A DNA stretch of 64,000 nucleotides from Halococcoides cellulosivorans (GCF_003058365.1 NZ_CP028858.1:2282836-2346835); one strand, 5' to 3'. Numbered from the stretch's first letter, positions 25,766 through 34,989 are shown. Numbers and translations are program-made. The notes: generated from the letters alone by a model not told the origin.

Positions 25766-26350
25766 TCAGGCCAGCCAGTCCGCGAAGGCTTCCAGCGCGC
25801 GCCCACGGTGTGAGACCTCGTTTTTCGCCTCCATCGATCGCTCTGCGAACGTCTCGCCTTCGAACTCGAAGATCGGATCGTAGCCGAAGCCCTCCGATCC
25901 GCGGGGCTGGACGATCTCACCGGTGACCTCACCGACGAGGAGGGCGACCGGGGCGTCGACGCTCGCGACGATAGTGTGGCCTTCGCCCTCGTCGATGCCG
26001 GGCGGGGCGCGTGCGAACGCGTCGCCGTCACAGAACGCGATCACCGAGCGGAACGTGGCGCGCGACCCCGCGCCGAGTTCGGCCACGCCCTCGATGCCGA
26101 TGGTGTCCTCGACGTACGCCGAGTAGGGGCCGGGGAACCCATCCAGATCCTCGACGAACAGCCCCGAGTCCTCGACGAAGACGGGCCCGCCGACGTAGGC
26201 GTACGCCTCGCGCGCGCCGCGAGCGGCGATAGCCGCCAGATCGGGCGACTGGATCTCGACGTAGTCGTGGCTGACCTGTTCGACGTCCTGATCGAGATAC
26301 CGGCGCGCCTCGCGGACCTTGCCGGCGTTGCCGGTGACGAACGTGAGCAT
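25766..26350 (-). CDS. XTP/dITP diphosphatase (Ham1/RdgB family)
   Basis: 194 residues starting MLTFVTGNAGKVREA at 26350. The family hydrolyses non-canonical purine triphosphates (XTP, dITP) to monophosphates and keeps them out of DNA and RNA. Signatures: the N-terminal TGNAGK nucleotide-binding motif, FVEDSGLFVEDLDGFPGPYSAYV with its catalytic acids, GFGYDPIFEFEG, and the end NEVSHRGRALEAFADWL. Typical length. The long frame upstream of this ATG has no family similarity. Divergent from the cohesin gene across 233 bp. Confidence 0.96.
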   Translation of the reverse strand: MLTFVTGNAGKVREARRYLDQDVEQVSHDYVEIQSPDLAAIAARGAREAYAYVGGPVFVEDSGLFVEDLDGFPGPYSAYVEDTIGIEGVAELGAGSRATFRSVIAFCDGDAFARAPPGIDEGEGHTIVASVDAPVALLVGEVTGEIVQPRGSEGFGYDPIFEFEGETFAERSMEAKNEVSHRGRALEAFADWLA

Positions 26351-26433
26351 GGGCGTGCCTGCACCCGCGCTCTCAAAAGCCTCCCCATCCCGGTGGGCGC
26401 GACCGAGGTCGTCCAGCGCCGTTGGAGCGAATC

Positions 26434-26472
26434 TCGAACGGAGTTTGGGTGAAGTTCGAACGGAGTTCGAAC
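26434..26472 (+). promoter_or_regulatory. Possible operator: repeated GTTCGAAC palindromes before the cohesin gene
   Basis: TCGAACGGAGTTT (26434-26446) and TCGAACGGAGTTC (26456-26468) are spaced exactly 22 bp apart. The palindrome GTTCGAAC occurs at 26454-26461 and again at 26465-26472, 11 bp apart. Regular one- and two-turn spacing suggests a dimeric regulator, in the divergent region between the XTP diphosphatase and the cohesin-bearing gene. It is speculative, because TCGAACGGAG also occurs elsewhere in the window. Confidence 0.3.
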
Positions 26473-26583
26473 GCATCTTGATCGGCAATTGAACAATCGT
26501 TAAGCCCCGTTCGCGGTGAAACGAAGGTGAATGAGTACCACAGCGCGGATCGAGCGCATCGACGCGAGCGGGCGGTGGCTGTG

Positions 26584-29500
26584 ATGAGATCCAGACTCGC
26601 CCTGGGACTGATCGTGCTGGTCGCCGGCACACTCCTCGGTGTCGCGAGCGCCGACACGACGGCGACACCCGGTGAGAACGTGACCACCGACGCGGAGACG
26701 ACCATCGAGAATACGACGGTCAGGACCGTCGAGACGACGGCCGCGACGCCGACGACCGTCGATCCGGGGGCAGAACTCGCGGGGTCGGGGACCGCCGACG
26801 ACCCCTACGTGATCGAGCGGGCCGACCAGTTCCGTCTGATCGACGGCGATCTGGACGCGGAGTACGTCCTCGGCAGTGACCTGGACTTCTCCGAGACGGC
26901 GATCGATCCCGTCGGCGCGAACGACACCGTCGATGAGGCCACTCGGAAATTCAACGGCACGCTCGACGGCCAGGGCCACACGGTCGAGAACGTGACCGTC
27001 GCGGGGCCGCGAATGCCGCTCGTCCGGACCGTGGGTGAGACGGGCCGTGTCGAGTCGCTTCGCGTCGTCGGCGTCGACGGATCGGGCACCGCCGCCGTCG
27101 TCGACTCGAACCGCGGGACGATCGCTGACGTCCACGTCACGGGGACGGTCCTCGCGACCGGCGAGTACGCTAGCGCCCCGCTCGTTGAGTTCAACACCGG
27201 CACCGTGCGGTCGGTGAGCGGCGATGTGACCGTCGAAGGCAACGCTGACGGGAGGACGCGTCAGCCGACGATCGGCGGCCTCGTCGGCCACAACGAGGGG
27301 CTGATCGAGAACGCGACAGTCCGGGGCGAGGTCGTCGGTCACGACGGTAACCGCGCCGTCGGCGGCATGGCGGCGACCAACGACCGCGGCGGGCGGATCG
27401 TCGATGCGACCGCACACGCGACCGTCGAGGGCACGAACAGCGTGGGCGGCCTGGTCGGGTTCAACGGTCGCGCGACGGTCACCGATTCGCGAGCGACGGG
27501 AGCAGTCACCGGCGAAAACAGCGTCGGCGGCCTCGTGGGCCACTCCACACACGAGGTCGCGCTCGGTGGAGACGACATCGACGCCACCGGCCGGATCGTC
27601 CGATCGCGGGCGAGTGGGACGGTAACTGGCGACGATGCCGTGGGGGGCCTCGTCGGGCGGTCCGAACGGCCGATCCGGCAGTCCGTCGCGACCGGGACCG
27701 TCAGCGGAGCCCAAACGGCGAGCGGCGAGCGAGGTGGCACCGACGTCGGTGGGCTCGTCGGCCTGGCGCGCGACGATATCACCGACAGCTACGCACTCGG
27801 GGCGGTTCGTGGCGAGGAGTCGGTCGGCGGCCTCGTCGGCACGTACGACGCCTTCGACGCGACGATCGACGGTGCGTACGCCGTCGGCACCGTCGACGCC
27901 GACACCGAGAGCGGCGCGCTCGTCGGATCGGTCGACGGCACGCCCGAGGCCAGCGCAGTCTACATCCGTGGGTCGGACACGACGGACCCGACACTCGGGA
28001 CGGCCCTGACGACCGAGCAGATGACCGGCGAGAACGCGATGACGGCCCTCTCGGGGCTCGACTTCGAAGGCAACTGGACGACCACCGATCGGTATCCCAA
28101 TCTCGCCTGGGAGCAAGACGGAGAGGATCGCGTGACGGTTCGCATCCGACCGCTCGTCGACGGCCGACAGCCCGCGGCTGGCGAATCCTTCGAGTTGTTC
28201 GTCAGCGCGGTCCCCCCGGAGAACGAGACGATCACGTCGACGACGACCGCGGTTACGGGGACGACCCTGACCGGTGAGACGGTCAGGACCGAGACCGACG
28301 GCGACCGGCCCTCGCTCACCGTCGAGCACGCCGGGGAGTACACCGTCCGCACGACCGTCGAGACCAGTGAGGGAGGAACAGCCGTCGCAGAGCGATCGAT
28401 CACGGTCGCGCCCTCGCCCGCGACGCTCGACGGGGCGGGCACCGCCGACGATCCCTATCGGATCGCGAGCGTCGAGGGGCTGCTCGCCATCGACGCCGCC
28501 CCCGACGCCCACTATCGGCTCGTGAGTGACATCGACGCGGGTCGGGCGGTAGAGCCGCTGCCCGCCATCGCCGCCGAGCAGCCAGCCGACTATGGCTCGT
28601 ATTTCGACGGGTTCGGCGGCACACTCGACGGGGCGGGCCACACCGTCAGCGACGCGCGCCTCGGGGGGAGCGGCCTGTTCGCGGAGATCGGTGATCACGG
28701 GACGGTCCGGAACCTGACCGTCGAGAACGCGAGCGTCGACGGAAGTGGCGAGGTCGGCCTGCTGGCCGGCCTCTCACACGGCCAGATCGCGAGCGTCACC
28801 GTCAGCGGGACCGCCTCCGGCGACACCGTCGGCGGTCTCGTCGGCAACACCCTCGGCACCGCCAGGAACGTCAGCGCCGACGTCGCCGTCTCCGGCGAGG
28901 AGGCGGTCGGCGGCCTCGCCGGGTCGAACGGCGGCCGGATCGAGGGCGCGGTCGCGCGCGGCGACGTCGACGGCACGCACGGCTACGGGGCAGACGCCAC
29001 GGGTGGGCTCGTCGGGGAGAGCACCGGCCCGATCGTCGACGTGCGCGCGCACGGCGACGTGACCGGCACCGACAACGTCGGCGGCCTCGCCGGCGAGCAG
29101 TCGCTCGGGGGCGACACGCTCCGTCGGGCCGTCGCGACCGGGTCAGTCTCCGGCGGGAGCGCAGTCGGCGGCCTCGTCGGGACGAACGACGCGGACCTCG
29201 CCGACGTCGCCGCCCACGGATCGGTGACCGGCGACGACGCTGTCGGCGGCCTGATCGGTCGGGCCCGCGAGGCCAGCGTCGACGGCGCGTTCGCGACCGG
29301 GCAGGTCTCGGGGACGAGTGACGTCGGTGGGATCGCGGGCACGTTCAGCGATCGCGTCGACTACCGGACGTTCACCGACGGCGTCTACTTCGACACCGAA
29401 GCGACCGGGCAAGACCCCGTGTTCGCGGACACCGGGCGCACGACCGCGGAGATGACCGGCGCGGACGCCCGCGAGCACCTCGAAGCACTGGACTTCGAGA

Positions 29501-30591
29501 CGACCTGGACGACGACCGAGGAGTACCCCAGGCTCGACCGAGACCCGACGGCGGACGGGCCGACCGTCTCGGTCGCGTTCGATCCCGGCATGGTGCGTCC
29601 CGACGGCACGACGACGGCGACGCTGCGACTCTCGGGGGCCCCCGAGGGGCTGTCGGGATACAACCTCAGCGTCGCGCTCGCGAACGACTCGGTCGCGACC
29701 ATCGCGTCAGTGTCGGCCCCCGAGCAGTTCGGCGCGATCAAACGCGTCGAACGGACCGGTAACGGGACGGCACTCCTGAAAGTCTCAGACGGCGCGGGCG
29801 CGATCGACGGCCCGGCCCGGAACGTCACGCTCGGGACGCTCACGATCGACGCCGCGGCCACGGGCACGACGAACGTCTCCGCCGACGTCGAGAGCGTCCA
29901 GGCCGAAACCGGGGAGCCCTACGACACGGAACCCACCGCCGACACGCTCACCGTCACCGATATCGACCGCCAGACGGTCGCGGTCGACGTCGCGCCCGAC
30001 CGCGTGAGTGTGAATCGGACGACGACGGCGACCGTGCGACTCGACGAGACCCCCGCCGGCCTCTCGGGGTACGAGGTTCGCGTCGCCGTCGCGAACGACT
30101 CGGTCGCCACGATCGAGTCGGTCTCGGCGCCCGAGGAGTTCGGCCCCATCCGCTCGGTCGAACGGACCGCCGACGGAGCGCACATCAAGGTCTCGGACAG
30201 CGCGGACGCGGTCTCCGGGCCGACGTCGAACGTCACGCTCGCGACGGTGACGCTGCGCTCCGACGAGCCAGGAGCGACGGCAGTGACGGCGAGCGTCGAC
30301 ACCGTCATGGCCGAGGACGGCACGCCGTACCCGACGGCGACCGAGCGCGGGAACCTCGCGGTCGTCGACGTCACCGCCGAACCGATCGACGGCACGAAAC
30401 CCCAGGACATCGACGAGGACTGGACCTACGAGGACGTCAACGGGAACGGGCAACTGGACTTCCCCGACGTGAACACATTCGTGCAGTCCCTCGACGAGCC
30501 CGTTGTCACCGATCACGTCGCCGCCTACGACTTCGACGGCGACGGCGACATCGATCTCCAGGACGCGCTCGCGCTGTTCGAGATGGTCTAG
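26584..30591 (+). CDS. Surface protein with GLUG beta-helices, two cohesin-like domains and a dockerin
   Basis: 1,335 residues from the ATG at 26584, which begins a Sec signal (RSRLALGLIVLVAGTLLGVASA). Order: GLUG-repeat beta-helix (about 63-503, with GTADDPY... FNGTLDGQGHTV and many VGGLVG turns); an Ig-like domain (518-616); a second GLUG beta-helix (618-984); two cohesin-like domains (about 992-1125 and 1127-1264), each with LSGY(N/E) and ANDSVATI.SVSAPE.FG motifs; then a dockerin (1269-1335: DVNGNGQLDFPDVN and YDFDGDGDIDLQDA). Cohesins bind dockerins, so this protein could gather the three dockerin proteins encoded 7-17 kb upstream. It lacks a membrane anchor or PGF-CTERM. Convergent stop overlaps the next gene. 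Confidence 0.85.
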   Translation: MRSRLALGLIVLVAGTLLGVASADTTATPGENVTTDAETTIENTTVRTVETTAATPTTVDPGAELAGSGTADDPYVIERADQFRLIDGDLDAEYVLGSDLDFSETAIDPVGANDTVDEATRKFNGTLDGQGHTVENVTVAGPRMPLVRTVGETGRVESLRVVGVDGSGTAAVVDSNRGTIADVHVTGTVLATGEYASAPLVEFNTGTVRSVSGDVTVEGNADGRTRQPTIGGLVGHNEGLIENATVRGEVVGHDGNRAVGGMAATNDRGGRIVDATAHATVEGTNSVGGLVGFNGRATVTDSRATGAVTGENSVGGLVGHSTHEVALGGDDIDATGRIVRSRASGTVTGDDAVGGLVGRSERPIRQSVATGTVSGAQTASGERGGTDVGGLVGLARDDITDSYALGAVRGEESVGGLVGTYDAFDATIDGAYAVGTVDADTESGALVGSVDGTPEASAVYIRGSDTTDPTLGTALTTEQMTGENAMTALSGLDFEGNWTTTDRYPNLAWEQDGEDRVTVRIRPLVDGRQPAAGESFELFVSAVPPENETITSTTTAVTGTTLTGETVRTETDGDRPSLTVEHAGEYTVRTTVETSEGGTAVAERSITVAPSPATLDGAGTADDPYRIASVEGLLAIDAAPDAHYRLVSDIDAGRAVEPLPAIAAEQPADYGSYFDGFGGTLDGAGHTVSDARLGGSGLFAEIGDHGTVRNLTVENASVDGSGEVGLLAGLSHGQIASVTVSGTASGDTVGGLVGNTLGTARNVSADVAVSGEEAVGGLAGSNGGRIEGAVARGDVDGTHGYGADATGGLVGESTGPIVDVRAHGDVTGTDNVGGLAGEQSLGGDTLRRAVATGSVSGGSAVGGLVGTNDADLADVAAHGSVTGDDAVGGLIGRAREASVDGAFATGQVSGTSDVGGIAGTFSDRVDYRTFTDGVYFDTEATGQDPVFADTGRTTAEMTGADAREHLEALDFETTWTTTEEYPRLDRDPTADGPTVSVAFDPGMVRPDGTTTATLRLSGAPEGLSGYNLSVALANDSVATIASVSAPEQFGAIKRVERTGNGTALLKVSDGAGAIDGPARNVTLGTLTIDAAATGTTNVSADVESVQAETGEPYDTEPTADTLTVTDIDRQTVAVDVAPDRVSVNRTTTATVRLDETPAGLSGYEVRVAVANDSVATIESVSAPEEFGPIRSVERTADGAHIKVSDSADAVSGPTSNVTLATVTLRSDEPGATAVTASVDTVMAEDGTPYPTATERGNLAVVDVTAEPIDGTKPQDIDEDWTYEDVNGNGQLDFPDVNTFVQSLDEPVVTDHVAAYDFDGDGDIDLQDALALFEMV

Positions 30592-30863
30592 TCGATCAGG
30601 ACTTCGGTGTCCGCGTCGTCTGCGTCGTCCGCGTCGGCCGATCGCTGACTCGCGCGCTCGTGATACCACAGCAGGCCCGCGACCGCGAGCAACACCCACG
30701 TCCGCCAGGACGCCAGGTTGACCGTGTAGCCGATGCCGAACGGTTTCTGGACGATCATGCCCTTTCCCGGCTGGACGTGCGCGGCGAGCATGCGCCGCAG
30801 ACCGGGGCGTTCGAAGTTGTACGGGACACCGAGCAGGCTGCCAGTGGTCGGTTTGTCTGCCAT
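30588..30863 (-). CDS. DUF5808-like small membrane protein
   Basis: 91 residues from the ATG at 30863. The core GSLLGVPYNFERPGLRRML... MIVQKPFGIGYTVNL matches the DUF5808 pattern (GxxxGVPYdw.rP, then a conserved GxGxtiN). A single hydrophobic helix follows (TWVLLAVAGLLWY), then an acidic Ala/Asp tail. Function unknown. The TAG stop shares the CTAG at 30588-30591 with the cohesin gene's stop. Confidence 0.75.
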   Translation of the reverse strand: MADKPTTGSLLGVPYNFERPGLRRMLAAHVQPGKGMIVQKPFGIGYTVNLASWRTWVLLAVAGLLWYHERASQRSADADDADDADTEVLID

Positions 30864-30895
30864 ACTGACGCGTACGCCCGGGTGGGTCAAGTAGG

Positions 30896-32596
30896 TTAGC
30901 CACCCTGATAGCGGCCCCGACCCGTGATCGCCCCGACGCGGTCGAGCACCGCACGAGCCCCGCCGGCCCCGAGATACGCGCGCTCGGCGGCGGCCCGATA
31001 CCGATCGGGCGCGTCGGTCGTCCCCGCGAGACTCCGGGCGAAGACGTGCAGGTCCATCGCCAGATCTTCGGGGTGGTCGCTGTAGTAGCCCAGTCCGAAG
31101 TCGATGAGGACCAGCGTCCCATCGCCGCAGACCCGCGCGTTCCGCACGGTCGGGTCGCCGTGGGCGATGCCGGCGTCGTGGAGTCCGGCGAGCAGTCGAC
31201 CCATCCGGGCCGCGCGATCGGTCGTCATCACCCGATCCAGGTCGGACTCACCGACGCGCTGGACGACCAGGCGCCCCGCGCGTGGCTCGACGTCACGCAC
31301 GACCGGCGTCGGCACGCCCGCGCGGCGGGCGTCGGCCAGCAAGCGGGCCTCCTGACGGGTGCGCTCGGCGCGGAGTCGGCGATCCAGGTCGGGATGGCGG
31401 TAGGCGCGGGGAACCCGCTCTTTGACGACGCGGTCACCCTCGATGGTGACGGTCGCCTCCGCGCCCTGGACGAGATCGGATCCGCGCTCGCGTGGCGGGT
31501 CGGCCCGCCAGGTGACCGGGACGGCGTCGGGTCGATAATTCGAGTCGACCGCCGACTCGTCGATCGCGAGCGTATCGCCCGCCGCGAACTGCTTCGCGCC
31601 GAGGACGGCGATCATCCCGGCGTTGTCGCTCAAAAAGCGAGGCTCGGGAATGTACAGATCGGCGTCGCGGTGGGCGGCCATCGCTTCGAGCATGCCCTGT
31701 AGGCGGGCGTTGTTCGCGACGCCACCGCCGACGACCAGTTCGTCACGGCCCGTCAGTGCGAGTGCGCGCTCGGCCACCTCCGTGAGCATCGCGAAGATCG
31801 TCTCTTCGAGACCCCGACAGACGTCCTCGACGGGGTGGTCAGCGACGGCCGCCTGGGCCGCACTCGACAGGCCCGCAAACGAGAAGTCCATCCCCTTCAC
31901 GACGTAGGGCAACTCAACGTACTCACCGTCGCGAGCGTGGGCCTCGACGGTCGGCCCACCCGGGTGCGACCAGCCCACCTCGCGGGCGAACTTGTCGATG
32001 GCGTTGCCCACGCCGGTGTCCATCGTCTCACCGAGGACGCGGTATTTCCCGTTGCGATACCCCAGGACGTGAGCGTTCGCGCCCGAGGCGTTCAGCCCGA
32101 TCGGATCCGAAAAGCCGGCGCGGTGGCGACCAATTTCGAGGTGGGCGAGCATGTGGTTGACACCCACGAGCGGGACGCCGAGTCGCTGGGCGAGCGCGCG
32201 GGCCGCCGTTCCGGTGATCCGCAGACACGGACCGAGACCGGGCCCGCGGGAGAAGGCGACCGCATCCACGGGCGCCTGCGGCCGTGGGCTCGTGGACGCG
32301 TCCACGGCGTCGATCGGGGCCGACCGCTCGGCGTCGCCGGGCAGCGACTCCTTTTCCGCCCGTTCGCGCGCGTGATCGAGCGCCCAGTCGACGACCGCGG
32401 GGATCGCCTCGCGCATATGTTCGGCGGCCTCGCGAGGGTGGAGCCCGCCGCTCGACGGTTCGTAGGCCCGCGACTCGATCGCGACGTGTTCGTCTGCACT
32501 GCCGACGGACGGATCGCGGGTCTCGTAGATCGCCGCACTGGCGGCCCAGGCGGTCCCCTCGATCCCGAGCACGCGGAGCGGGCGATCCTCAGTCAC
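30896..32596 (-). CDS. Kae1-Bud32 fusion: tRNA N6-threonylcarbamoyladenosine synthase and kinase
   Basis: 566 residues joining two KEOPS subunits, as usual in many archaea. Kae1 (about 6-345) transfers threonylcarbamoyl to A37 of ANN-decoding tRNAs; its metal ligands are H148 and H152 (NHMLAH) and D324 (SDNAG). Bud32 (about 365-566) is the small Rio-like ATPase/kinase, with K392, HGDPTVRN (D481) and IDFG (D499). Between residues 78 and 109 is a low-complexity acidic insertion (EKESLPGDAERS...) absent from compact homologues, probably a surface loop. Part of the run S24e, S27ae, a membrane protein, Kae1-Bud32 on the minus strand. Confidence 0.97.
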   Translation of the reverse strand: MTEDRPLRVLGIEGTAWAASAAIYETRDPSVGSADEHVAIESRAYEPSSGGLHPREAAEHMREAIPAVVDWALDHARERAEKESLPGDAERSAPIDAVDASTSPRPQAPVDAVAFSRGPGLGPCLRITGTAARALAQRLGVPLVGVNHMLAHLEIGRHRAGFSDPIGLNASGANAHVLGYRNGKYRVLGETMDTGVGNAIDKFAREVGWSHPGGPTVEAHARDGEYVELPYVVKGMDFSFAGLSSAAQAAVADHPVEDVCRGLEETIFAMLTEVAERALALTGRDELVVGGGVANNARLQGMLEAMAAHRDADLYIPEPRFLSDNAGMIAVLGAKQFAAGDTLAIDESAVDSNYRPDAVPVTWRADPPRERGSDLVQGAEATVTIEGDRVVKERVPRAYRHPDLDRRLRAERTRQEARLLADARRAGVPTPVVRDVEPRAGRLVVQRVGESDLDRVMTTDRAARMGRLLAGLHDAGIAHGDPTVRNARVCGDGTLVLIDFGLGYYSDHPEDLAMDLHVFARSLAGTTDAPDRYRAAAERAYLGAGGARAVLDRVGAITGRGRYQGG

Positions 32597-32617
32597 GAGA
32601 AATGGTGGGGCGCTCGA

Positions 32618-33214
32618 TCACAAGGCCGTGTCGGTCCCGGCCGATCGGCGCCGCCAGGCCCGGATCGCGGCGACTGCGAGCGCCTGCGGGACGATTGCAC
32701 CAGCGACCGCGACCGTGGCGACGACCGCGAACAAGACCCCCAGGCGAACGGGAGCGGGCCCGGTCCCGACGGGCGTTGCGACCAGTCGGACGGCCGGGAG
32801 TCCGAGCGTCTGCACGGCGACGGCCCCGCCGGCCACCGCGAGACCGACCCAGACGGCGGTTGCGCCGGCGACGACCGCAACCGATCCCGGGCCCCTCGCC
32901 ACGAAGCCGCGACGACGACACCACTCGCGAGCGATCACGATATCGACGCCCACGAAGACGGCCAGACCGAGGCCGATCGCGATCTCGGTCAGCACGTGTT
33001 CGAGCGGGTGGAACGCGACGACGTGAATGGGCACTCCGGTCGGCCCCGCAGACTCGACAAGCAGGGCTCTGATCAAGCCGAGACCGCCGACATACAGCCA
33101 GAGCGTCGTCGCGGGCGCGACGATCACCACCGAGAGGGCGACGATCGCGAGCGACCAGGGATCGAGCGCGTCTCGAAGCCGACCGACCACGGCGCGGGTG
33201 CTCGACGTGGACAC
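32618..33214 (-). CDS. Hypothetical membrane protein, 198 aa
   Basis: About five hydrophobic helices: LAIVALSVVIVAPATTLWLYVGGLGL, a segment around VLTEIAIGLGLAVFVGVDIVI, GSVAVVAGATAVWVGLAVAGG, and two near the C-terminus. A conserved-looking HPLEH motif precedes the second. There are no enzymatic or transporter signatures I recognise. Lies between the S27ae and Kae1-Bud32 genes on the same strand, so it is probably co-transcribed with them. Confidence 0.75.
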   Translation of the reverse strand: MSTSSTRAVVGRLRDALDPWSLAIVALSVVIVAPATTLWLYVGGLGLIRALLVESAGPTGVPIHVVAFHPLEHVLTEIAIGLGLAVFVGVDIVIAREWCRRRGFVARGPGSVAVVAGATAVWVGLAVAGGAVAVQTLGLPAVRLVATPVGTGPAPVRLGVLFAVVATVAVAGAIVPQALAVAAIRAWRRRSAGTDTAL

Positions 33215-33259
33215 GAGTCGTCCGTTCGACGGGGTCCGCGAAAAGAACGGCGTTCGCGC

Positions 33260-33394
33260 TTACTGCCACTCGGTGTAGCTACACGCACCACAGTGGAGCC
33301 GATCGCCGTGATCAGCGAGGAACGTGTCGCCACAGCGGGGGCACTGCTCGTTGTCGGTCTGGCCCTCGTCGTCGTACAGTTCGTAGTGGGCCAT
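33260..33394 (-). CDS. rps27ae: 30S ribosomal protein S27ae
   Basis: A 44-residue gene starting [20 protein letters not shown] and ending [10 protein letters not shown]. Two CxxC pairs (CPRC and CGAC) form the zinc-binding knuckle of the archaeal/eukaryotic S27ae family. Haloarchaeal members are this short. It follows the S24e gene by three bases on the same strand, the standard archaeal pairing. Confidence 0.95.
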   Translation of the reverse strand: MAHYELYDDEGQTDNEQCPRCGDTFLADHGDRLHCGACSYTEWQ

Positions 33395-33397
33395 CGA

Positions 33398-33709
33398 TCA
33401 GGCCTCCTCTGGTTCGGCCTCGCCGTTGTCGGCGGCGATCTTGTTGCGTTCGAGCATGTGGTCCTGCTCGACGTCACGAGCGTGGGTCGACGACTCGTAG
33501 ACCTTCGCCACGCCGACGGTCTTGCGCATGCCGAACTTCGTGTCGAGTTTCCGCACGACGACTTCCTCGGCATCCTTGTTCAGTTTCGCCGCGAGCGAGT
33601 CACGCACGGAGAGTCGCGACGGCGTCGCCTCGTCGTGGGTCATCTCGAACCGGACGTCAGTCCGGTGCAACATGGGATTGTCGTCTTCCGCTATGATGTC
33701 GATGTCCAT
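33398..33709 (-). CDS. rps24e: 30S ribosomal protein S24e
   Basis: 103 residues from the ATG at 33709 (MDIDIIAEDDNPMLHRTDVR). Conserved features are the N-terminal NPMLHR motif, VRDSLAAKLNKDAEEVVVRKL, and TKFGMRKTVGVAKVYES. The acidic tail (ADNGEAEPEEA) is a haloarchaeal trait. Starts the run S24e, S27ae, membrane protein, Kae1-Bud32. An upstream in-frame ATG is rejected because the added residues are not conserved in type. Confidence 0.97.
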   Translation of the reverse strand: MDIDIIAEDDNPMLHRTDVRFEMTHDEATPSRLSVRDSLAAKLNKDAEEVVVRKLDTKFGMRKTVGVAKVYESSTHARDVEQDHMLERNKIAADNGEAEPEEA

Positions 33710-33855
33710 AGTTCGTTGCCGTATACTCCCGCTGTCTCGCCTAAAAGGATTTCGAAGGAGCCGGTCCAACGGCGTCGAAACGGGCTCATACCCGCGATTT
33801 CGCGGATGGCGGGCCACCCCGATAGCGACTCCAGTCCCGGAGTGGAGAAGCGCAC

Positions 33856-34203
33856 TCAGAGCACGTGGAGCGCGATCATCCAGGTGTTGATCACGATCGC
33901 CACGCCGCCGACGGCGGTCAGCGTCAGCGGAATCGTCTCGGGCCAGTACCGCTCGTCGAGGCGGCGATAGACTGCCCAGAGGACCCCGACCGCGAGGAGT
34001 TTCAACCCGACCATCGCCGGCAGCGCCCCAACGGCGTCCATCACCATCGCGGGCACCGGATTCGACTCGCTCACCCCGACCTGCAGGCCGTACGTCGTCG
34101 TGAGGATGTCGCCCGCGACGAACACGACCAGCGCGACCCCCCAGGCCACGGTGCCCGTCGAAACGGTCGTCACTGACGACCCCCCTTCGATGACCTCACC
34201 CAT
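33856..34203 (-). CDS. DUF5658-like membrane protein
   Basis: 115 residues from the ATG at 34203. Three or four hydrophobic helices are seen: VAWGVALVVFVAGDILTTTYG, AMVMDAVGALPAMVGLKLLAVGVLWAVY and LTLTAVGGVAIVINTWMIALHVL. The motif GDILTTTYGLQVGVSESNPV (helix with D and T, then an E.NP turn) is the mark of DUF5658-type proteins. Function unknown. Confidence 0.75.
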   Translation of the reverse strand: MGEVIEGGSSVTTVSTGTVAWGVALVVFVAGDILTTTYGLQVGVSESNPVPAMVMDAVGALPAMVGLKLLAVGVLWAVYRRLDERYWPETIPLTLTAVGGVAIVINTWMIALHVL

Positions 34204-34373
34204 GCGTTGATTCAAATTGGTGAGCACGCCGAATAAATCGCTCGGTGGGTGAAATCAGTCCTCGGACGGGCCGAGACGCGACTGACCCGTCGACGCCCCC
34301 GCTGGCCGGATTCGAGCGCGCGCCACTCGGGCCGGATCGATCCGTTTTATGGGGCCGGGGTCTACGATCCGGT

Positions 34374-34553
34374 ATGGCATTCGAAGAAGACGACGCGGTC
34401 ATTCTGCACGACGAGCACAGCGACTTCGACGGCGAAGAAGGCACGATCGAGAACGTGATGGACACGATGTTCGGTGACGCGACCTACATCGTCGCCTTCG
34501 AGGACGGCAAAGAACAGGGCGTGCCCGAGGACAACATCGAGGCCGCCGAGTAG
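34374..34553 (+). CDS. Small haloarchaeal beta-barrel (KOW/DUF1918-like) protein, 59 aa
   Basis: MAFEEDDAVILHDEHSDFDG... with a short SH3/KOW-like barrel pattern: DDAVILHD, then GEEGTIENV, then ATYIVAFEDGKEQGVPEDNIE. Probable nucleic-acid or protein contact module, but the function is unknown. Four bases separate it from the COG1325-like gene, suggesting one transcript with the RNase P gene downstream. Confidence 0.7.
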   Translation: MAFEEDDAVILHDEHSDFDGEEGTIENVMDTMFGDATYIVAFEDGKEQGVPEDNIEAAE

Positions 34554-34557
34554 CGCG

Positions 34558-34989
34558 ATGGGGGCGATACCGCTCCACTACGTCGATCTGCGGGCGTTCT
34601 CCTATGGCACCGAACGCGACGACCGCGTGGAGCGGGCGCTTCGGCGCTTCCTCCCCGAGGAGGCGACGATCGACCGGGTGAATAGCGAGGGCCACATGGG
34701 CGATCCGATCGGCGTGTTCTCGGCGCGGATCGAGCACGCCGACGGGATGCGGACGATCCTCGACGCGCTCGGAGACCTGCCTGCCGACGAGCGCGATCGC
34801 CTCGCCGCGACCCTCGACGATCGGGTCGACGACAACACCGCCTTTTACACGACGCTGGACAAACAGGCCGCCTGCGAGGGGTCGGTTCGACTGGGTGACG
34901 GCATCACCGTGCGCGCGAAGATCGAAGCCTACCCCGCGACCCGCGAGGGCGCGATCGAAAACGCCCGCGAGGTGTTCGGCGACCTGTGA
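34558..34989 (+). CDS. COG1325-like RNA-binding domain protein
   Basis: 143 residues starting MGAIPLHYVDLRAFSYGTER. It shows the pattern of the archaeal family often annotated as predicted exosome-associated RNA-binding: alternating short strands and helices, with ATIDRVNSEGHMGDPIGVFSARI, LDDRVDDNTAFYTTLDKQAA and ITVRAKIEAYP. The last four bases overlap the rnp3 start (GTGA), linking it to RNase P. A role in RNA processing is inferred from context and family. Confidence 0.8.
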   Translation: MGAIPLHYVDLRAFSYGTERDDRVERALRRFLPEEATIDRVNSEGHMGDPIGVFSARIEHADGMRTILDALGDLPADERDRLAATLDDRVDDNTAFYTTLDKQAACEGSVRLGDGITVRAKIEAYPATREGAIENAREVFGDL

